A stretch of 64,000 nucleotides of DNA. Source: Sinomonas gamaensis (GTDB lineage: Bacteria > Actinomycetota > Actinomycetes > Actinomycetales > Micrococcaceae). Positions 42,961-52,217 of this stretch are shown one piece after another (positions within the stretch are counted from its first letter, which is position 1; every line of letters starts with the position of its first letter). Made by a program: the position numbers and the translations under genes. The notes under the pieces are model-generated. The model was not told the origin of the DNA. It ran no database searches and saw only the letters and a list, made by a program, of their open reading frames with translations. The stretch covers positions 62,001 to 126,000 of the forward strand of contig NZ_SSCL01000004.1 in assembly GCF_005876955.1 (NCBI RefSeq), written 5' to 3'.

Positions 42961-44469
42961 TCAGTGGTTGGCGGACGCAGCTCCTGCTTCGGCGGCCGCG
43001 GCAAGTGCACCGTGGCGGCGGATCGTGTCGAGGAGCTCTCCGGTCCGCTCGATGAACTCCTCGCGTGCTGCCAGCTCTTCACCGAGGAGGTGCTGCTCGC
43101 CGAGCACGCGGCGGGCGAGCTCAATGGACGACGACGACTGCTCGGCTGCCTGGGCGAGCGCACCGCGCGCTGGGTCCACCATCGCGGCGGCGTGTTGGCC
43201 GGGGTCGAAGCCGGGCAGCGGTGCGAGGCATGCGAGGTACCCGGCGACCGTGAGGGCGAGGAAGTGCGGCGTCCGGCCGGCATCGAGCAGCGCGAGCGCC
43301 GGGGCGGGGACGCGTTGGCGCAGCTTCACGGAGCCGTCGGAGCCGACCTGGCTGGTCCGGTGGCCGAGGGCGGTGTTCCGCCACCGCGTGAAGAGCTGCT
43401 CCTCGTACTCGTCGAGGTCGATGCCGCTCGGGGCAGTCACGCTCGGGCGGTACTCGTTGCGCAGGACGGCGCGGGCGGCCGCCTCGATCTCGGGCTTCGA
43501 GACCGCTTCCGGGATGGTCGCGGCACCGGTGAGCGCCCCGAGGTACGCGATGAGGGAGTGCGTCCCGTTGAGGAGGCGCACCTTGAGTTCCTCGTAGCGC
43601 GCCACCTCGTCGGAGAAGATCGCACCCCCGGCCTCCCACGCCGGGCGCCCCGCGGCAAAGCGGTCCTCGAGGACCCACATCGTGAACGGCTCGGCCGGAA
43701 CCGGGACCTCGTCCCGGTAGCCACGCCCTTCGGCGACGAGGCGGCGGTAGTGGTCGGTCGTTGCCGGCACGATCCGGTCGACCATCGTGGACGGGAACGT
43801 CACGTGCCGCTCGAGGAACGCGAGCGTTTCCGTGGCCTCGGCTTCGGGCAGGAGGCCGGCGAACTCCTTCACGAGCCGCTCCGTGTGGTGCCCGTTGTCG
43901 GCGAGATTGTCACAGCTGAGCACCGTGATGGGCTCACCATGTGACCGCGCCCGGGACTGCAGCCCGCGCACGATCTGGCCAATCGGGGTCGCGGGACGTG
44001 CGGCGTCGGCGAGGTCGCGCTGGATCGCCGGGTCGTCGACGGCGAGGTGCCCGGTGCTGGGGCTGTAGTAGTAGCCGTTCTCGGTCACGGTGAGGGAGAC
44101 AATCCGGGTGGTGGCGTCGGCGATGGACGCGACGACCCGCTCGGGTTCGGCGGCGGCAGTGAAGGCATCCGTGTGCACGCCGGGGATCGAGAACGATTCG
44201 CCCTCGGGCGAGATCTCGACGACCGTGTACAGGAGGTCCTGGGCCTTCATCGCATCGGGGACTGACGCCGATCGGCTGCCGACGCCGATGATGCCCCAGT
44301 CAGATGCGCCTGTGGAATCGAGCGCGGCGCGCGTGTACACGGCCTGATGCGCCCGGTGGAAATTGCCCAAGCCGAGGTGGACGATGCCGGGCCGGAGCCC
44401 GGCGAGGCGAGGGGCGCCGTCGTACTTCGCCGAAAGCTGGGGAAGCGCGGAGTCGAACTCTGAAGCCAT
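42961..44469 (-). CDS. Mannitol dehydrogenase family, probable fructuronate reductase (UxuB-like)
   Basis: 502 residues from the ATG at 44469 (AAGGA 9 nt upstream); a GTG at 44475 overlapping the previous stop is also possible. Rossmann start IVHLGLGNFHRAHQAVYT and the family active-site pattern KVRLLNGTHSLIAYLG (Lys, Asn, His). With a mannonate dehydratase immediately upstream, NADH-dependent interconversion of fructuronate and mannonate is the likely reaction. Confidence 0.9.
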   Translation of the reverse strand: MASEFDSALPQLSAKYDGAPRLAGLRPGIVHLGLGNFHRAHQAVYTRAALDSTGASDWGIIGVGSRSASVPDAMKAQDLLYTVVEISPEGESFSIPGVHTDAFTAAAEPERVVASIADATTRIVSLTVTENGYYYSPSTGHLAVDDPAIQRDLADAARPATPIGQIVRGLQSRARSHGEPITVLSCDNLADNGHHTERLVKEFAGLLPEAEATETLAFLERHVTFPSTMVDRIVPATTDHYRRLVAEGRGYRDEVPVPAEPFTMWVLEDRFAAGRPAWEAGGAIFSDEVARYEELKVRLLNGTHSLIAYLGALTGAATIPEAVSKPEIEAAARAVLRNEYRPSVTAPSGIDLDEYEEQLFTRWRNTALGHRTSQVGSDGSVKLRQRVPAPALALLDAGRTPHFLALTVAGYLACLAPLPGFDPGQHAAAMVDPARGALAQAAEQSSSSIELARRVLGEQHLLGEELAAREEFIERTGELLDTIRRHGALAAAAEAGAASANH

Positions 44470-44471
44470 GC

Positions 44472-45701
44472 TCACCAGTCCTTCATGGCGCCGTCGAGAT
44501 CGCGGGCGATCGGCAGGTAGGCGGGGGAGTAGGGGAAGCGGGCCGCGGCTTCCTCGTCGACCTCGACGCCGAGCCCGGGCTCGTTGCCGGGGTGGAGGTA
44601 GCCGTCGTCGAACGTGAAGCTGCTGCGGAACACCTCGGAGACGAGCGGGTCGTAGCCCATGTACTCCTGGATGCCGAAGTTCGTGGTCGCGAGGCCCACG
44701 TGCAGGGACGCCGAGAGGTTCACGGGGGAGACGTCAGAGGGCCCGTGCGGGGCGCCCTTGACTTGGTAGACCTCGGCGAGGGCGAGGATCTTGCGGACGT
44801 GGGAGACGCCTCCCGCATGGACGACCGCAGTGCGGATGTAGTCGATGAGCCGCTCGCTCAGGAGCTGCTCGCAGTCCCAGATCGTGTTGAAGACCTCGCC
44901 GATCGCGAGCGGGACCGTCGTCTGGGCGCGGACGGCGCGGAGGAGCTTCTGGTTCTCGGCGGGCATGACGTCCTCGAGCCAGAAGAGGTCGACGTCCTCG
45001 AGCGAGCGCGCCAGTCGGCCGGCCTCGGTCGGGGTCAGGCGATGGTGCACGTCGTGGAGGAGCTTGAGCTCGGGGCCCACGTGCTCGCGGACCGCGTGGA
45101 GCACCTTGGGGGCGTGGCGCAGGTAGGCCGACGTGTCCCAGATCTCCTCGGCGGGGCCGCCGCCGCGGCCGGCGGGCTCGTAGCTTGCCGCGCCCTTCGT
45201 GACGCCGTAAACCTTGTCCAGCCCCGGAACCCCGGACTGGGCGCGGACTGCGCGGAAGCCCTGCTCCCGCCGCTGTTCGATGGAGTCCAGCAGCTCGGGC
45301 ACATCCCAGCCGGTCGCGTGCGTGTAGGTGAGCACCTTGTCGCGGGCGGCGCCGCCGAGGAGCTGGTAGACGGGGACGCCGAGCGCCTTGCCCTTGATGT
45401 CCCACAGGGCAAGGTCTACCGCTCCGATCGCCGCCATCGTGACCGGGCCGCGGCGCCAGTAGACGCCCTTGTAGAGGAACTGCCAGGTGTCCTCGATGCG
45501 CTCGGCGTCCCGGCCGATGAGCGCTGGGGCGAGGTGGTCGCGGAGGTAGCTGGCGACGGCGAGTTCCCGGCCGTTGAGGGTCGCGTCGCCCCATCCGACA
45601 ATGCCGTCGTCCGTGGTGATCTTGAGGGTGACGAAGTTGCGGCTAGGGCTCGTGACGAGGACGTCGACGGCGGCGATGGTGCGGACTGATGCTTTGGTCA
45701 T
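44472..45701 (-). CDS. Enolase-superfamily D-mannonate dehydratase (ManD/RspA-like)
   Basis: 409 residues. The ManD-type active site is visible: LLHDVHHRL with the first metal Asp, [10 protein letters not shown] (Glu), LAIGEVFNT (Glu), and the His in [16 protein letters not shown]. It dehydrates D-mannonate to 2-keto-3-deoxygluconate. Its neighbours (UxuB-like reductase, MHS carrier, LacI regulator) support this. Some RspA-like members have low activity, so the assignment is good but not certain. Confidence 0.9.
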   Translation of the reverse strand: MTKASVRTIAAVDVLVTSPSRNFVTLKITTDDGIVGWGDATLNGRELAVASYLRDHLAPALIGRDAERIEDTWQFLYKGVYWRRGPVTMAAIGAVDLALWDIKGKALGVPVYQLLGGAARDKVLTYTHATGWDVPELLDSIEQRREQGFRAVRAQSGVPGLDKVYGVTKGAASYEPAGRGGGPAEEIWDTSAYLRHAPKVLHAVREHVGPELKLLHDVHHRLTPTEAGRLARSLEDVDLFWLEDVMPAENQKLLRAVRAQTTVPLAIGEVFNTIWDCEQLLSERLIDYIRTAVVHAGGVSHVRKILALAEVYQVKGAPHGPSDVSPVNLSASLHVGLATTNFGIQEYMGYDPLVSEVFRSSFTFDDGYLHPGNEPGLGVEVDEEAAARFPYSPAYLPIARDLDGAMKDW

Positions 45702-46681
45702 GAGGCGGGGATCACTACATTCTTCAGGGGTTCATTGCGGGTGAGTCTTGTGATGTTCTCGGCGATGTCCCGGATGCGTCCACGGAAGGTTTCCGCTGTG
45801 ACGCCGGACGAGTGGGGGGTCATGATGACGTTGTCGAGGCGGCCGAAGGGGAGCGCGGACGGCTCGGCCTTTCCATCGGCTCCCGGATACTGGTACCAGA
45901 CGTCGATCGCGGCGCCCGCGATCCGCCGGTCCCGCAGCGCCTCATACAGGGCGGCTTCGTCGACCACTGGGCCGCGGGCCACGTTGACGAGCAGGCCTGC
46001 GGGGCCGAGTTCGTCGAGTTCGACGGCGCCGATGACAGAGTGCGTCTCCTCGCTGAGCGGGATGCTCACCACGAGGACGTCCGCCTCCGTGAGGGAGTCG
46101 CCGAGGCGCTCGGTGGATCCGGCCCAGCGGAGGCCGTGCAGTCCTGGGTCGGTGGAGCCGCTGCGGGTGATCGCGATGCCCTCGCAGCCGAACGCGCGCA
46201 GCAGGTTCCACGCGGCCTGGCCGATGTGTCCGAAGCCCAGGAAGGAGACCGTGGCTCCGCGGAGCGTCTCGGGCTGGGGTGTGGACGGCGAGTACACCGG
46301 GGACTGCCACGTTCCCGTGCGGAGGGCGGCGTCCTGTCCGAGGAGGTCTCGACGGAGGGCAACGAGGACGGCGGCCACGTGCTCCGCGATCGAGTTCTCG
46401 TGATGGAACGTGTTCGCGCAGATGACACCCGCTGGGAGCGCGTCCGCGTTGATGCCGTCGTAGCCCGCGCCCGCGACGTGGACGAGGCGGAGCTTCTCTG
46501 CCGCGGCGCCCATCGCCTCCGTGAAGCGGCCCCCGACGTAGACGTCCGCGTCGCGCAGGTCGGCGGCGAGGGCCTCTTCGTTCCAGGATTCATGCCAGGA
46601 CGTCGTGGTGCCCGCGGGGAGGGCTTCCTCGAGGAGCGGTCGATGGGGCATGAGGTTGCGGTCCGCGATGACGATCCTCAT
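45698..46681 (-). CDS. D-2-hydroxyacid dehydrogenase (NAD-binding)
   Basis: 327 residues. NAD-binding [17 protein letters not shown], catalytic Arg in [11 protein letters not shown], and catalytic His in [10 protein letters not shown]. It overlaps both neighbours by 4 nt. In this operon it may reduce a 2-keto acid (glyoxylate, hydroxypyruvate or a sugar-acid intermediate); the specific substrate is not readable. Confidence 0.9.
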   Translation of the reverse strand: MRIVIADRNLMPHRPLLEEALPAGTTTSWHESWNEEALAADLRDADVYVGGRFTEAMGAAAEKLRLVHVAGAGYDGINADALPAGVICANTFHHENSIAEHVAAVLVALRRDLLGQDAALRTGTWQSPVYSPSTPQPETLRGATVSFLGFGHIGQAAWNLLRAFGCEGIAITRSGSTDPGLHGLRWAGSTERLGDSLTEADVLVVSIPLSEETHSVIGAVELDELGPAGLLVNVARGPVVDEAALYEALRDRRIAGAAIDVWYQYPGADGKAEPSALPFGRLDNVIMTPHSSGVTAETFRGRIRDIAENITRLTRNEPLKNVVIPAS

Positions 46682-47670
46682 TTGCGTCCTCCCTTAATAG
46701 TGGTGGCGCCGCGCGCGGCGAAAGTCGAGCCCCGGACGATGAGCTGGGACCCCAGATGGACGGCCTCGGTTGCACGGGACTTGCCAGCGATCTGCTCGAG
46801 CAGCAGGTCGAGCCCCAGCGAACCGCTGCGCTCGATCGCGACGCGCACCGACGTCAGCCCGGGTTCGGCGGCCGCGGCGATGTCCAGGTCGTCGATGCCC
46901 ACCACACTCAGGTCCTCGGGGCAGTGGTAGCCGAGCGTCCGCGCGCCGGCCAGGAGGCCGACGGCGACGAGGTCGTTGTAGGCGATGACCGCCGTCGCGC
47001 CGCTGGCGACGACAGACGCCGCCGCCGCGAGGCCGCCGTCGACCGTTGCGTTCTGGTGTCCCACGGTGACGAGGTCGACGCCCCACTCCTCGCACAGCCG
47101 CTTCACCGCTGACGTCCGTTGGCCGTTCGCCCACGAGGACGCGGGGCCCGGCACATAGGCGAACTTGCGATGCCCCAGCGCGTGCAGGTGCTCGACCGCC
47201 TGACGCAGGCCCTCGCTGGCGTCCATGAGGACGCGGGCGGCATCGGCCTCGCCGTTGATGACGACGAGCGGGGTGCCGCCCGTGACCTTCTTGATTTCCG
47301 AGGCAGGGAGGCGCGGGGAGCAGAGGATGATGCCGTCGACCGAGCCGGCGAGCGACGCGAGGTGCTCGCGCTCGCGGTCCGCCGACCCGCCGGTGTCAGC
47401 GAGGAGCATGCGGTGGCGGCCCGGCCACGCGCGCTCCTGAATGGCCTTGATGAGGGACGCCATGACGGCGTTCGCGATGTCGGGGACGACGACGGCAACT
47501 GTGCGCACGCCTGTCGGGGCGGCCTGCGTCTCGTAGCCCAGCGCCTCGGCGGCGAAGAGGACCTTCTGCCGGGTCTCGGCGGCGAGGCGGCCGGGATCGC
47601 TGAAGGCGCGGGACGCCGTCGCGAGAGAAACTCCCGCTCGCTTCGCTACGTCTGTCAGGGTGGCTGGCAC
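46678..47670 (-). CDS. LacI-family regulator heading the hexuronate/mannonate operon
   Basis: 330 residues from a GTG at 47670. Helix-turn-helix TLTDVAKRAGVSLATASRAFS and hinge AEALGYETQAA, then an effector domain (VRTVAVVVPDIANAVMASLI). It is the first gene of the unit and overlaps the dehydrogenase gene, so repressor and enzymes share a transcript and it is probably autoregulated. Confidence 0.92.
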   Translation of the reverse strand: MPATLTDVAKRAGVSLATASRAFSDPGRLAAETRQKVLFAAEALGYETQAAPTGVRTVAVVVPDIANAVMASLIKAIQERAWPGRHRMLLADTGGSADREREHLASLAGSVDGIILCSPRLPASEIKKVTGGTPLVVINGEADAARVLMDASEGLRQAVEHLHALGHRKFAYVPGPASSWANGQRTSAVKRLCEEWGVDLVTVGHQNATVDGGLAAAASVVASGATAVIAYNDLVAVGLLAGARTLGYHCPEDLSVVGIDDLDIAAAAEPGLTSVRVAIERSGSLGLDLLLEQIAGKSRATEAVHLGSQLIVRGSTFAARGATTIKGGRK

Positions 47671-47694
47671 TCACTCAGTATGGAAAGACTTGTG

Positions 47695-47702
47695 CAAGCT
47701 TG
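47695..47702. promoter_or_regulatory. Short palindrome upstream of the hexuronate LacI gene
   Basis: CAAGCTTG is a perfect 8-bp dyad 25 nt before the GTG start within an A/T-richer stretch. Possible core of a LacI-type operator; outer positions are not symmetric, so support is weak. Confidence 0.35.
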
Positions 47703-47747
47703 TCAATCGTTTTCATGCCGTCAGGGCTAGCTCCGGCGTCACCGCAA

Positions 47748-47832
47748 CCGTCCCTCGGCGACATGGCCCGTCGGGTGAAGGCATAACCGGTGCGCACGAC
47801 GGACGGTTATGCCTTCAAGGGACGGTTATGCC
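47748..47832. repeat. GGCATAACCG palindrome element, copy 2
   Basis: CCGTCCCTCGG at 47748-47758, inner arms GGCATAACCG (47780-47789) and CGGTTATGCC (47804-47813), plus an extra CGGTTATGCC at 47823-47832. Same family as 24525-24605 and 56072-56132. It lies between the LacI start and the response-regulator stop. Confidence 0.7.
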
Positions 47833-47880
47833 GCGAACGGACGGTCGTGTCGGCAAGGGCGCGGACGAGACCCTGCAACG

Positions 47881-48555
47881 CTACGCGCCGAGCGCGACGA
47901 TGTACGTGTTCACGGGCCGGCCTGTCGTGCCGTACTCGAGCCTGAGCTCGAGGCGGCCCTTGCGCTCGAGCTCGCTCAGGTAGCGCTGGGCGGTGGGCCG
48001 CGAGATGCCGATCAGGTCGGAGACGTCCTGCGCCCCGAGTGGATGGTCGGCGGTGCGGACCGCGTCGAGGACCTTCTGCATGGTGGGCGGAAGGGCGCGC
48101 GTCGAGCGCGGGGGAGTGGGCGCGTGCCGGGCCGCGAACAGGGCGTCGACGTCGGTCTGGCCCGAGATGTGGCCGGACTCCGCCTCGCTCCGCCACCTGC
48201 GGTAGGCCGCGAGCTGCGCCGTCAGCTGATCGAAGCCGAAGGGCTTGACGAGGTAGTACACGGCGCCGCCGCGCATCGCCGCCCGCACGGTGGCGACGTC
48301 GCGCGCCGCCGTGATGATGATCGCGTCCACGTCCTCGCCCGCCTCCCGGAGGGACCGCAGGAGGGCGATGCCGTCGTCGTCCGGCAGATAGACATCCAGG
48401 AGCAGGAGGTCGGGCTTGAGCCGGGCGACGGCCGCGCGCGCCTCGGCCGCCGTGTGCGCCTCGCCCACGCACTCGTAGCCCTGCACGCGCGCCACCTGCG
48501 CTGCGTGGACTCGCGCGACCCGGTAGTCGTCGTCGACCACGAGGGTTCGGATCAT
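47881..48555 (-). CDS. CitB/DcuR-type response regulator
   Basis: 224 residues from the ATG at 48555, overlapping the kinase stop. Receiver domain TLVVDDDYRVARVHAAQV with the phospho-Asp in LLLLDVYLP and Lys in YLVKPFGFDQL, followed by a linker and a C-terminal winged helix (AQDVSDLIGISRPTAQRYLSEL). This receiver-plus-HTH layout is that of CitB/DctR regulators. It probably controls the divergent ABC operon. Confidence 0.93.
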   Translation of the reverse strand: MIRTLVVDDDYRVARVHAAQVARVQGYECVGEAHTAAEARAAVARLKPDLLLLDVYLPDDDGIALLRSLREAGEDVDAIIITAARDVATVRAAMRGGAVYYLVKPFGFDQLTAQLAAYRRWRSEAESGHISGQTDVDALFAARHAPTPPRSTRALPPTMQKVLDAVRTADHPLGAQDVSDLIGISRPTAQRYLSELERKGRLELRLEYGTTGRPVNTYIVALGA

Positions 48556-50192
48556 CCCTGAGCCACTCCTTCTCCGGCTTCCGCCTCCGCCGCCGGCCCC
48601 GCCGTCGGAATCCACACCTCGAATCGCCCGCCCGGCCCGGCGAACACGTCCATCGTGCCACCGTGCCGGTGCACGATCCGCGCGACGAGCGCAAGCCCGA
48701 TCCCGCGCCGCATGCCGGCCGGCTTGCCCGCCTTGCCGGGCTTCGTTGTGTAGCCATCGCGGACGACGGCGTCCACCGCCTCCGCGGGCACGCCCGGCCC
48801 GTTGTCGGTCACCGAGATGAAGATGCCCGACGAGTCGTCGAGCTGCAGCCTCACCTCGCGCGGGGCGGGCTGGCCGACGACGGCATCCACGGCGTTGTCG
48901 AGCAGGTTGCCCACGATGGTGACGAGGTCCTGGCTCGGGAGGAAGGGCTGCCGCAGCTGCGAGTCGTCCGTCACGGACAACTGCACGTCCTGCTCTGCCG
49001 CAACGGTGACTTTCGCGAGGATGAGTGCCGCAAGCTCGGGCGGCTCGATGCGCGCTCGCAGGCCCTCGCCCAGTGACCGCGAGGTGTCGGCCACGCCCGA
49101 GATGAAGGTGCGTGCCTGATCGACATCGCCGAGCTCCAGCAGCCCGCTCACCACGTGGAGCCGATTCGCGTACTCGTGCTCCTGCGCTCGCAACGCCTCC
49201 ATGAGGCCCTCGGTCGAACGGAGGTCCCTGACGAGCGCCTCGACTTCGGTACGGTCCCGTAGCGTCACAACTGCGCCGACGCTCCGGCCGCCAACGCTGA
49301 CGGGCATGCGGTTGGCCACGAGGAGCGCGTCATCGGTGAGCACCGCCTGATCCGCGCCGGACGCCTTCCCTGTGAGGATGTCCCTGAGGCGCCCGGCCGG
49401 AATGAGTTCCCCGATGCGCTGCCCGAGCGCGGTGCCCTCAAGGCGGAGGAGCCGCCGGGCCTCGTTGTTGATCACGGTGACGCGGTCGTCGTCGTCAAGC
49501 CCGATCATCGCCTCCTTGATCCCGTGGAGGAGGGCCTCGCGCTCCTGCAGGAGCGAGCCGATCTCGGCGGGCTCTAGGCCGAACGTCGCGCGCTTGATGC
49601 CGCGCGCCAGCAGGACGGAGCCCAGGCTGCCCATGAGGAGGATGAGCGCCGAATAGCCCACGATGAGCCAAACCCGCTGGCCCAGCTGGGTCAGCACCGC
49701 GGTCTCGAGGATGCCCACGGAGACTTGGCCGATCACGTTGCCCTCCGCGTCGAAGATCGGGGCCTTGGCGTTCGCGGAATCTCCGAGGCTGCCGTGGTCT
49801 GTGCCAAGGTGGGTCGCGCCGTCGAGCGCGGCAACCGGCTCCTCGAGCTGCTTGCCGACGAGCGCCGGATTGGGGTGCGAGTAACGGACGCCGTCGCGGT
49901 CCGTGACCACGACGTAGTCGGTGTGGGCCTGGAGCCGCACCTGTTCGGCAAGGGCCTGGATTCGCTTGGTCGGGTCGCCGACTTCGAGGGCAGAAGCGAT
50001 CTCGGGCACCTGCGCGACGGTTGTCGCGACGCCGAGGGCGCGTTGGCGGTACTCCTCGTCGAGCACTTGGCCGGTGATCTGGCTCGTGACGAAGCCGCCG
50101 AGGGCCACGGTCAGCAGGAGGATGCACAGCGTCCACACGAGGATCTGGGAAGCGAGCGGGCGCGCTCCCCACCAGTTTCGAGTCAATTTCAC
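48552..50192 (-). CDS. CitA/DcuS-type sensor histidine kinase
   Basis: 546 residues. An N-terminal membrane helix (about 15-35) is followed by an extracytoplasmic PAS-like sensor (about 40-170) with the family hallmark HTDYVVVTDRDGVRYSHP, a second helix (about 175-200), a cytosolic PAS domain, and the kinase core with the phospho-His in EHEYANRLHVVSGLLEL, NLLDNAVDAV (N box) and DNGPGVP (G1). CitA-family sensors detect citrate or C4-dicarboxylates; here the divergent genes are a NitT/TauT-type importer, so the ligand may be another carboxylate. Confidence 0.93.
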   Translation of the reverse strand: MKLTRNWWGARPLASQILVWTLCILLLTVALGGFVTSQITGQVLDEEYRQRALGVATTVAQVPEIASALEVGDPTKRIQALAEQVRLQAHTDYVVVTDRDGVRYSHPNPALVGKQLEEPVAALDGATHLGTDHGSLGDSANAKAPIFDAEGNVIGQVSVGILETAVLTQLGQRVWLIVGYSALILLMGSLGSVLLARGIKRATFGLEPAEIGSLLQEREALLHGIKEAMIGLDDDDRVTVINNEARRLLRLEGTALGQRIGELIPAGRLRDILTGKASGADQAVLTDDALLVANRMPVSVGGRSVGAVVTLRDRTEVEALVRDLRSTEGLMEALRAQEHEYANRLHVVSGLLELGDVDQARTFISGVADTSRSLGEGLRARIEPPELAALILAKVTVAAEQDVQLSVTDDSQLRQPFLPSQDLVTIVGNLLDNAVDAVVGQPAPREVRLQLDDSSGIFISVTDNGPGVPAEAVDAVVRDGYTTKPGKAGKPAGMRRGIGLALVARIVHRHGGTMDVFAGPGGRFEVWIPTAGPAAEAEAGEGVAQG

Positions 50193-50381
50193 GCGGCGAT
50201 CACCGGACGATCAAAAGGCTCAAAACGTGAATGAAGGCTAATAATCCTCGCAAACCACGCAACTCTGGCTGCATCATCGCAGTCCTTTCTACGGTTAGTG
50301 CAGCCGCTGTGATTCAGCTCACCGGGCATAAAGAAATCATAAGCGAGAAATCGTTCCTAAAGACAGAGAGGTCTTTGCGCA
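50193..50381. promoter_or_regulatory. Divergent control region between the sensor kinase and the ABC operon
   Basis: 189 nt, markedly A/T-rich near 50325-50365, with two GAAATC words close together (AAGAAATCATAAGC then GAGAAATCGTT). Probably contains both promoters and the response-regulator sites. GAGAGG precedes the ABC start with 10-nt spacing. Exact elements cannot be fixed. Confidence 0.5.
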
Positions 50382-51233
50382 ATGAGTGCAAATCATCGAA
50401 TCCGTCCTCCCGCGGACGGGGGTGGCGACGGGGGAGCGCGGATCGACATCGCCGGTCTGACGAAGCGCTATCTGACTCCGAAGGGCGAGACGTTCACGGC
50501 CATCCGCGACGTCTCCCTCACGGTCGAACCCGGCCAGTTCTGCTCGATCGTTGGGCCCACGGGCTGTGGGAAATCGACCACGCTGGCTCAGGTCTCGGGC
50601 CTCGAGAAGCCGAGCGCCGGCTCCGTCAAGGTGGGCAGCCACCTCGTGGACGGCATCACGAACGGTGTGAGCTACATGTTCCAGGCGGACGCGCTGTTCC
50701 CGTGGAAGAGCGTGCTCAGCAACGTCATGATGGGCCCGATCCTCCTCGGCACGCCCAAGCGTGAGGCCACCGAGCTCGCGCGGGACTGGCTCCGCCGCGT
50801 GGGCCTCGCCGGCTTCGAGGACCGCTACCCGCACCAGCTCTCGGGCGGAATGCGCAAGCGCGTTGCCATGGCCGCGGCCCTCATCAACAACCCCCGCATC
50901 CTCCTCATGGACGAGCCGTTCGGCGCCCTCGACGTGCAGACCAAGGCGATCATGCAGAACGAACTGCTCAAGCTCTGGGAGGAGCTGCGCCCCTCCGTGC
51001 TGTTCATCACGCACGATCTCGACGAGGCCGTCGCGCTCTCCGACCGGGTGGTCATCATGACCAGCAGCCCGGGCTCGGTCAAGGACGTCTTCGACATCGA
51101 CCTCCCGCGGCCGCGCGGCAACGTCCAGCAGATCCGCCACGAGGAGCGGTTCCTCGAGCTCCAAGGCCAGATTTGGGAGTCCCTCAAGGACGAAGTGACC
51201 CGCGCCTATGCGCGAACGGCAGGTGCAGCATGA
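50382..51233 (+). CDS. NitT/TauT-family ABC transporter ATP-binding protein
   Basis: 283 residues. Walker A GPTGCGKST (58-66), signature LSGGMRKRVAMA, Walker B LLMDEPFGALD, switch His in FITHDLDEA. The LSGGM and DEPFGALD forms are typical of the SsuB/TauB/NrtC group. First gene of a three-gene rightward operon; the stop overlaps the permease ATG by 4 nt. Confidence 0.95.
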   Translation: MSANHRIRPPADGGGDGGARIDIAGLTKRYLTPKGETFTAIRDVSLTVEPGQFCSIVGPTGCGKSTTLAQVSGLEKPSAGSVKVGSHLVDGITNGVSYMFQADALFPWKSVLSNVMMGPILLGTPKREATELARDWLRRVGLAGFEDRYPHQLSGGMRKRVAMAAALINNPRILLMDEPFGALDVQTKAIMQNELLKLWEELRPSVLFITHDLDEAVALSDRVVIMTSSPGSVKDVFDIDLPRPRGNVQQIRHEERFLELQGQIWESLKDEVTRAYARTAGAA

Positions 51234-52156
51234 CAACCCTCACTCACGGCGAAGCGCGTGGCGGTGCGCCAAAGGGCAGTGCGCCAAAGACAGAGCAGCC
51301 GGCAGCCGCGAGCGCTGCCAAAGCGCGCAGCGCCGCCCAGCGCCGCAAGGTGTGGATCTGGGTCGGAAGGATCGCGCTCGCCGTCGTCATCATCGGCGGG
51401 TGGCAACTCTGCACCAATGTGAAGCCCGACGGCAAGCATCCTCTGGTTGACCCCTTCTTCTTCGGCATGCCGACGCAGATTTGGGATGCCCTCGTTGCCC
51501 TCTTCAGCAACACAGAAGATGCCTCCTTCGGCTCGATCTGGGAGAACATCTGGGTCACGGGCCAAGAAGCGATCTTGGGCTTCCTCCTCGGAACGTGCGT
51601 GGGAATCGTGCTCGGCCTGCTCCTCGGTTCGAACAGATACCTCTCCTCTGTGGTCGGCCCGTACATCCGGATCGTCAACTCGATCCCCCGCATCATCCTC
51701 GGCTCGATCTTCATCGTCGCGTTCGGCCTCGGAACCTTCCCGAAGGTCCTGCTCGCGGCCGTGCTCGTCTTCTTCGTGGTCTTCTTCAACGCGTTCCAAG
51801 GCGTCCGCGAGGTCGATCAGAACCTGGTCGCGAATGTCCGCGTGCTCGGCGCCTCGCCGTTCCAGGTCGCGATCCACGTGACCATCCCGTCCGCCATGAC
51901 GTGGATCATCGCCAGCCTCCACACAGCGTTCGGTTTCGCGATCATCGGCGCCCTCGTGGCCGAGGTGCTCGGTGCGCAGCAGGGGCTCGGCCTCATCATC
52001 AGCCAGGCTCAGGGGAAGTTCGACCCGGACACCGTCTTTGCCTGCATGATCATCATCGCGGTCATCACGCTCCTGGCCGAATTCCTCATCGGACTCCTCG
52101 AACACTCGCTTCTCAAATGGCGGCCTCCGAACAAATCAGAGGCCCAAACCATCTGA
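51230..52156 (+). CDS. NitT/TauT-family ABC transporter permease
   Basis: 308 residues from the ATG at 51230. A charged Ala/Lys-rich N-terminal tail (about 1-40) precedes six spans; the EAA-like loop is VANVRVLGASPFQVAIHVTIP. Forms the homodimeric pore of the importer. Confidence 0.95.
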   Translation: MTTLTHGEARGGAPKGSAPKTEQPAAASAAKARSAAQRRKVWIWVGRIALAVVIIGGWQLCTNVKPDGKHPLVDPFFFGMPTQIWDALVALFSNTEDASFGSIWENIWVTGQEAILGFLLGTCVGIVLGLLLGSNRYLSSVVGPYIRIVNSIPRIILGSIFIVAFGLGTFPKVLLAAVLVFFVVFFNAFQGVREVDQNLVANVRVLGASPFQVAIHVTIPSAMTWIIASLHTAFGFAIIGALVAEVLGAQQGLGLIISQAQGKFDPDTVFACMIIIAVITLLAEFLIGLLEHSLLKWRPPNKSEAQTI

Positions 52157-52217
52157 CCGCAGATATCTCTCCCAAGAATCCAATTCTCCAATTGATCAAC
52201 AAAGGATGCGTAAAACA

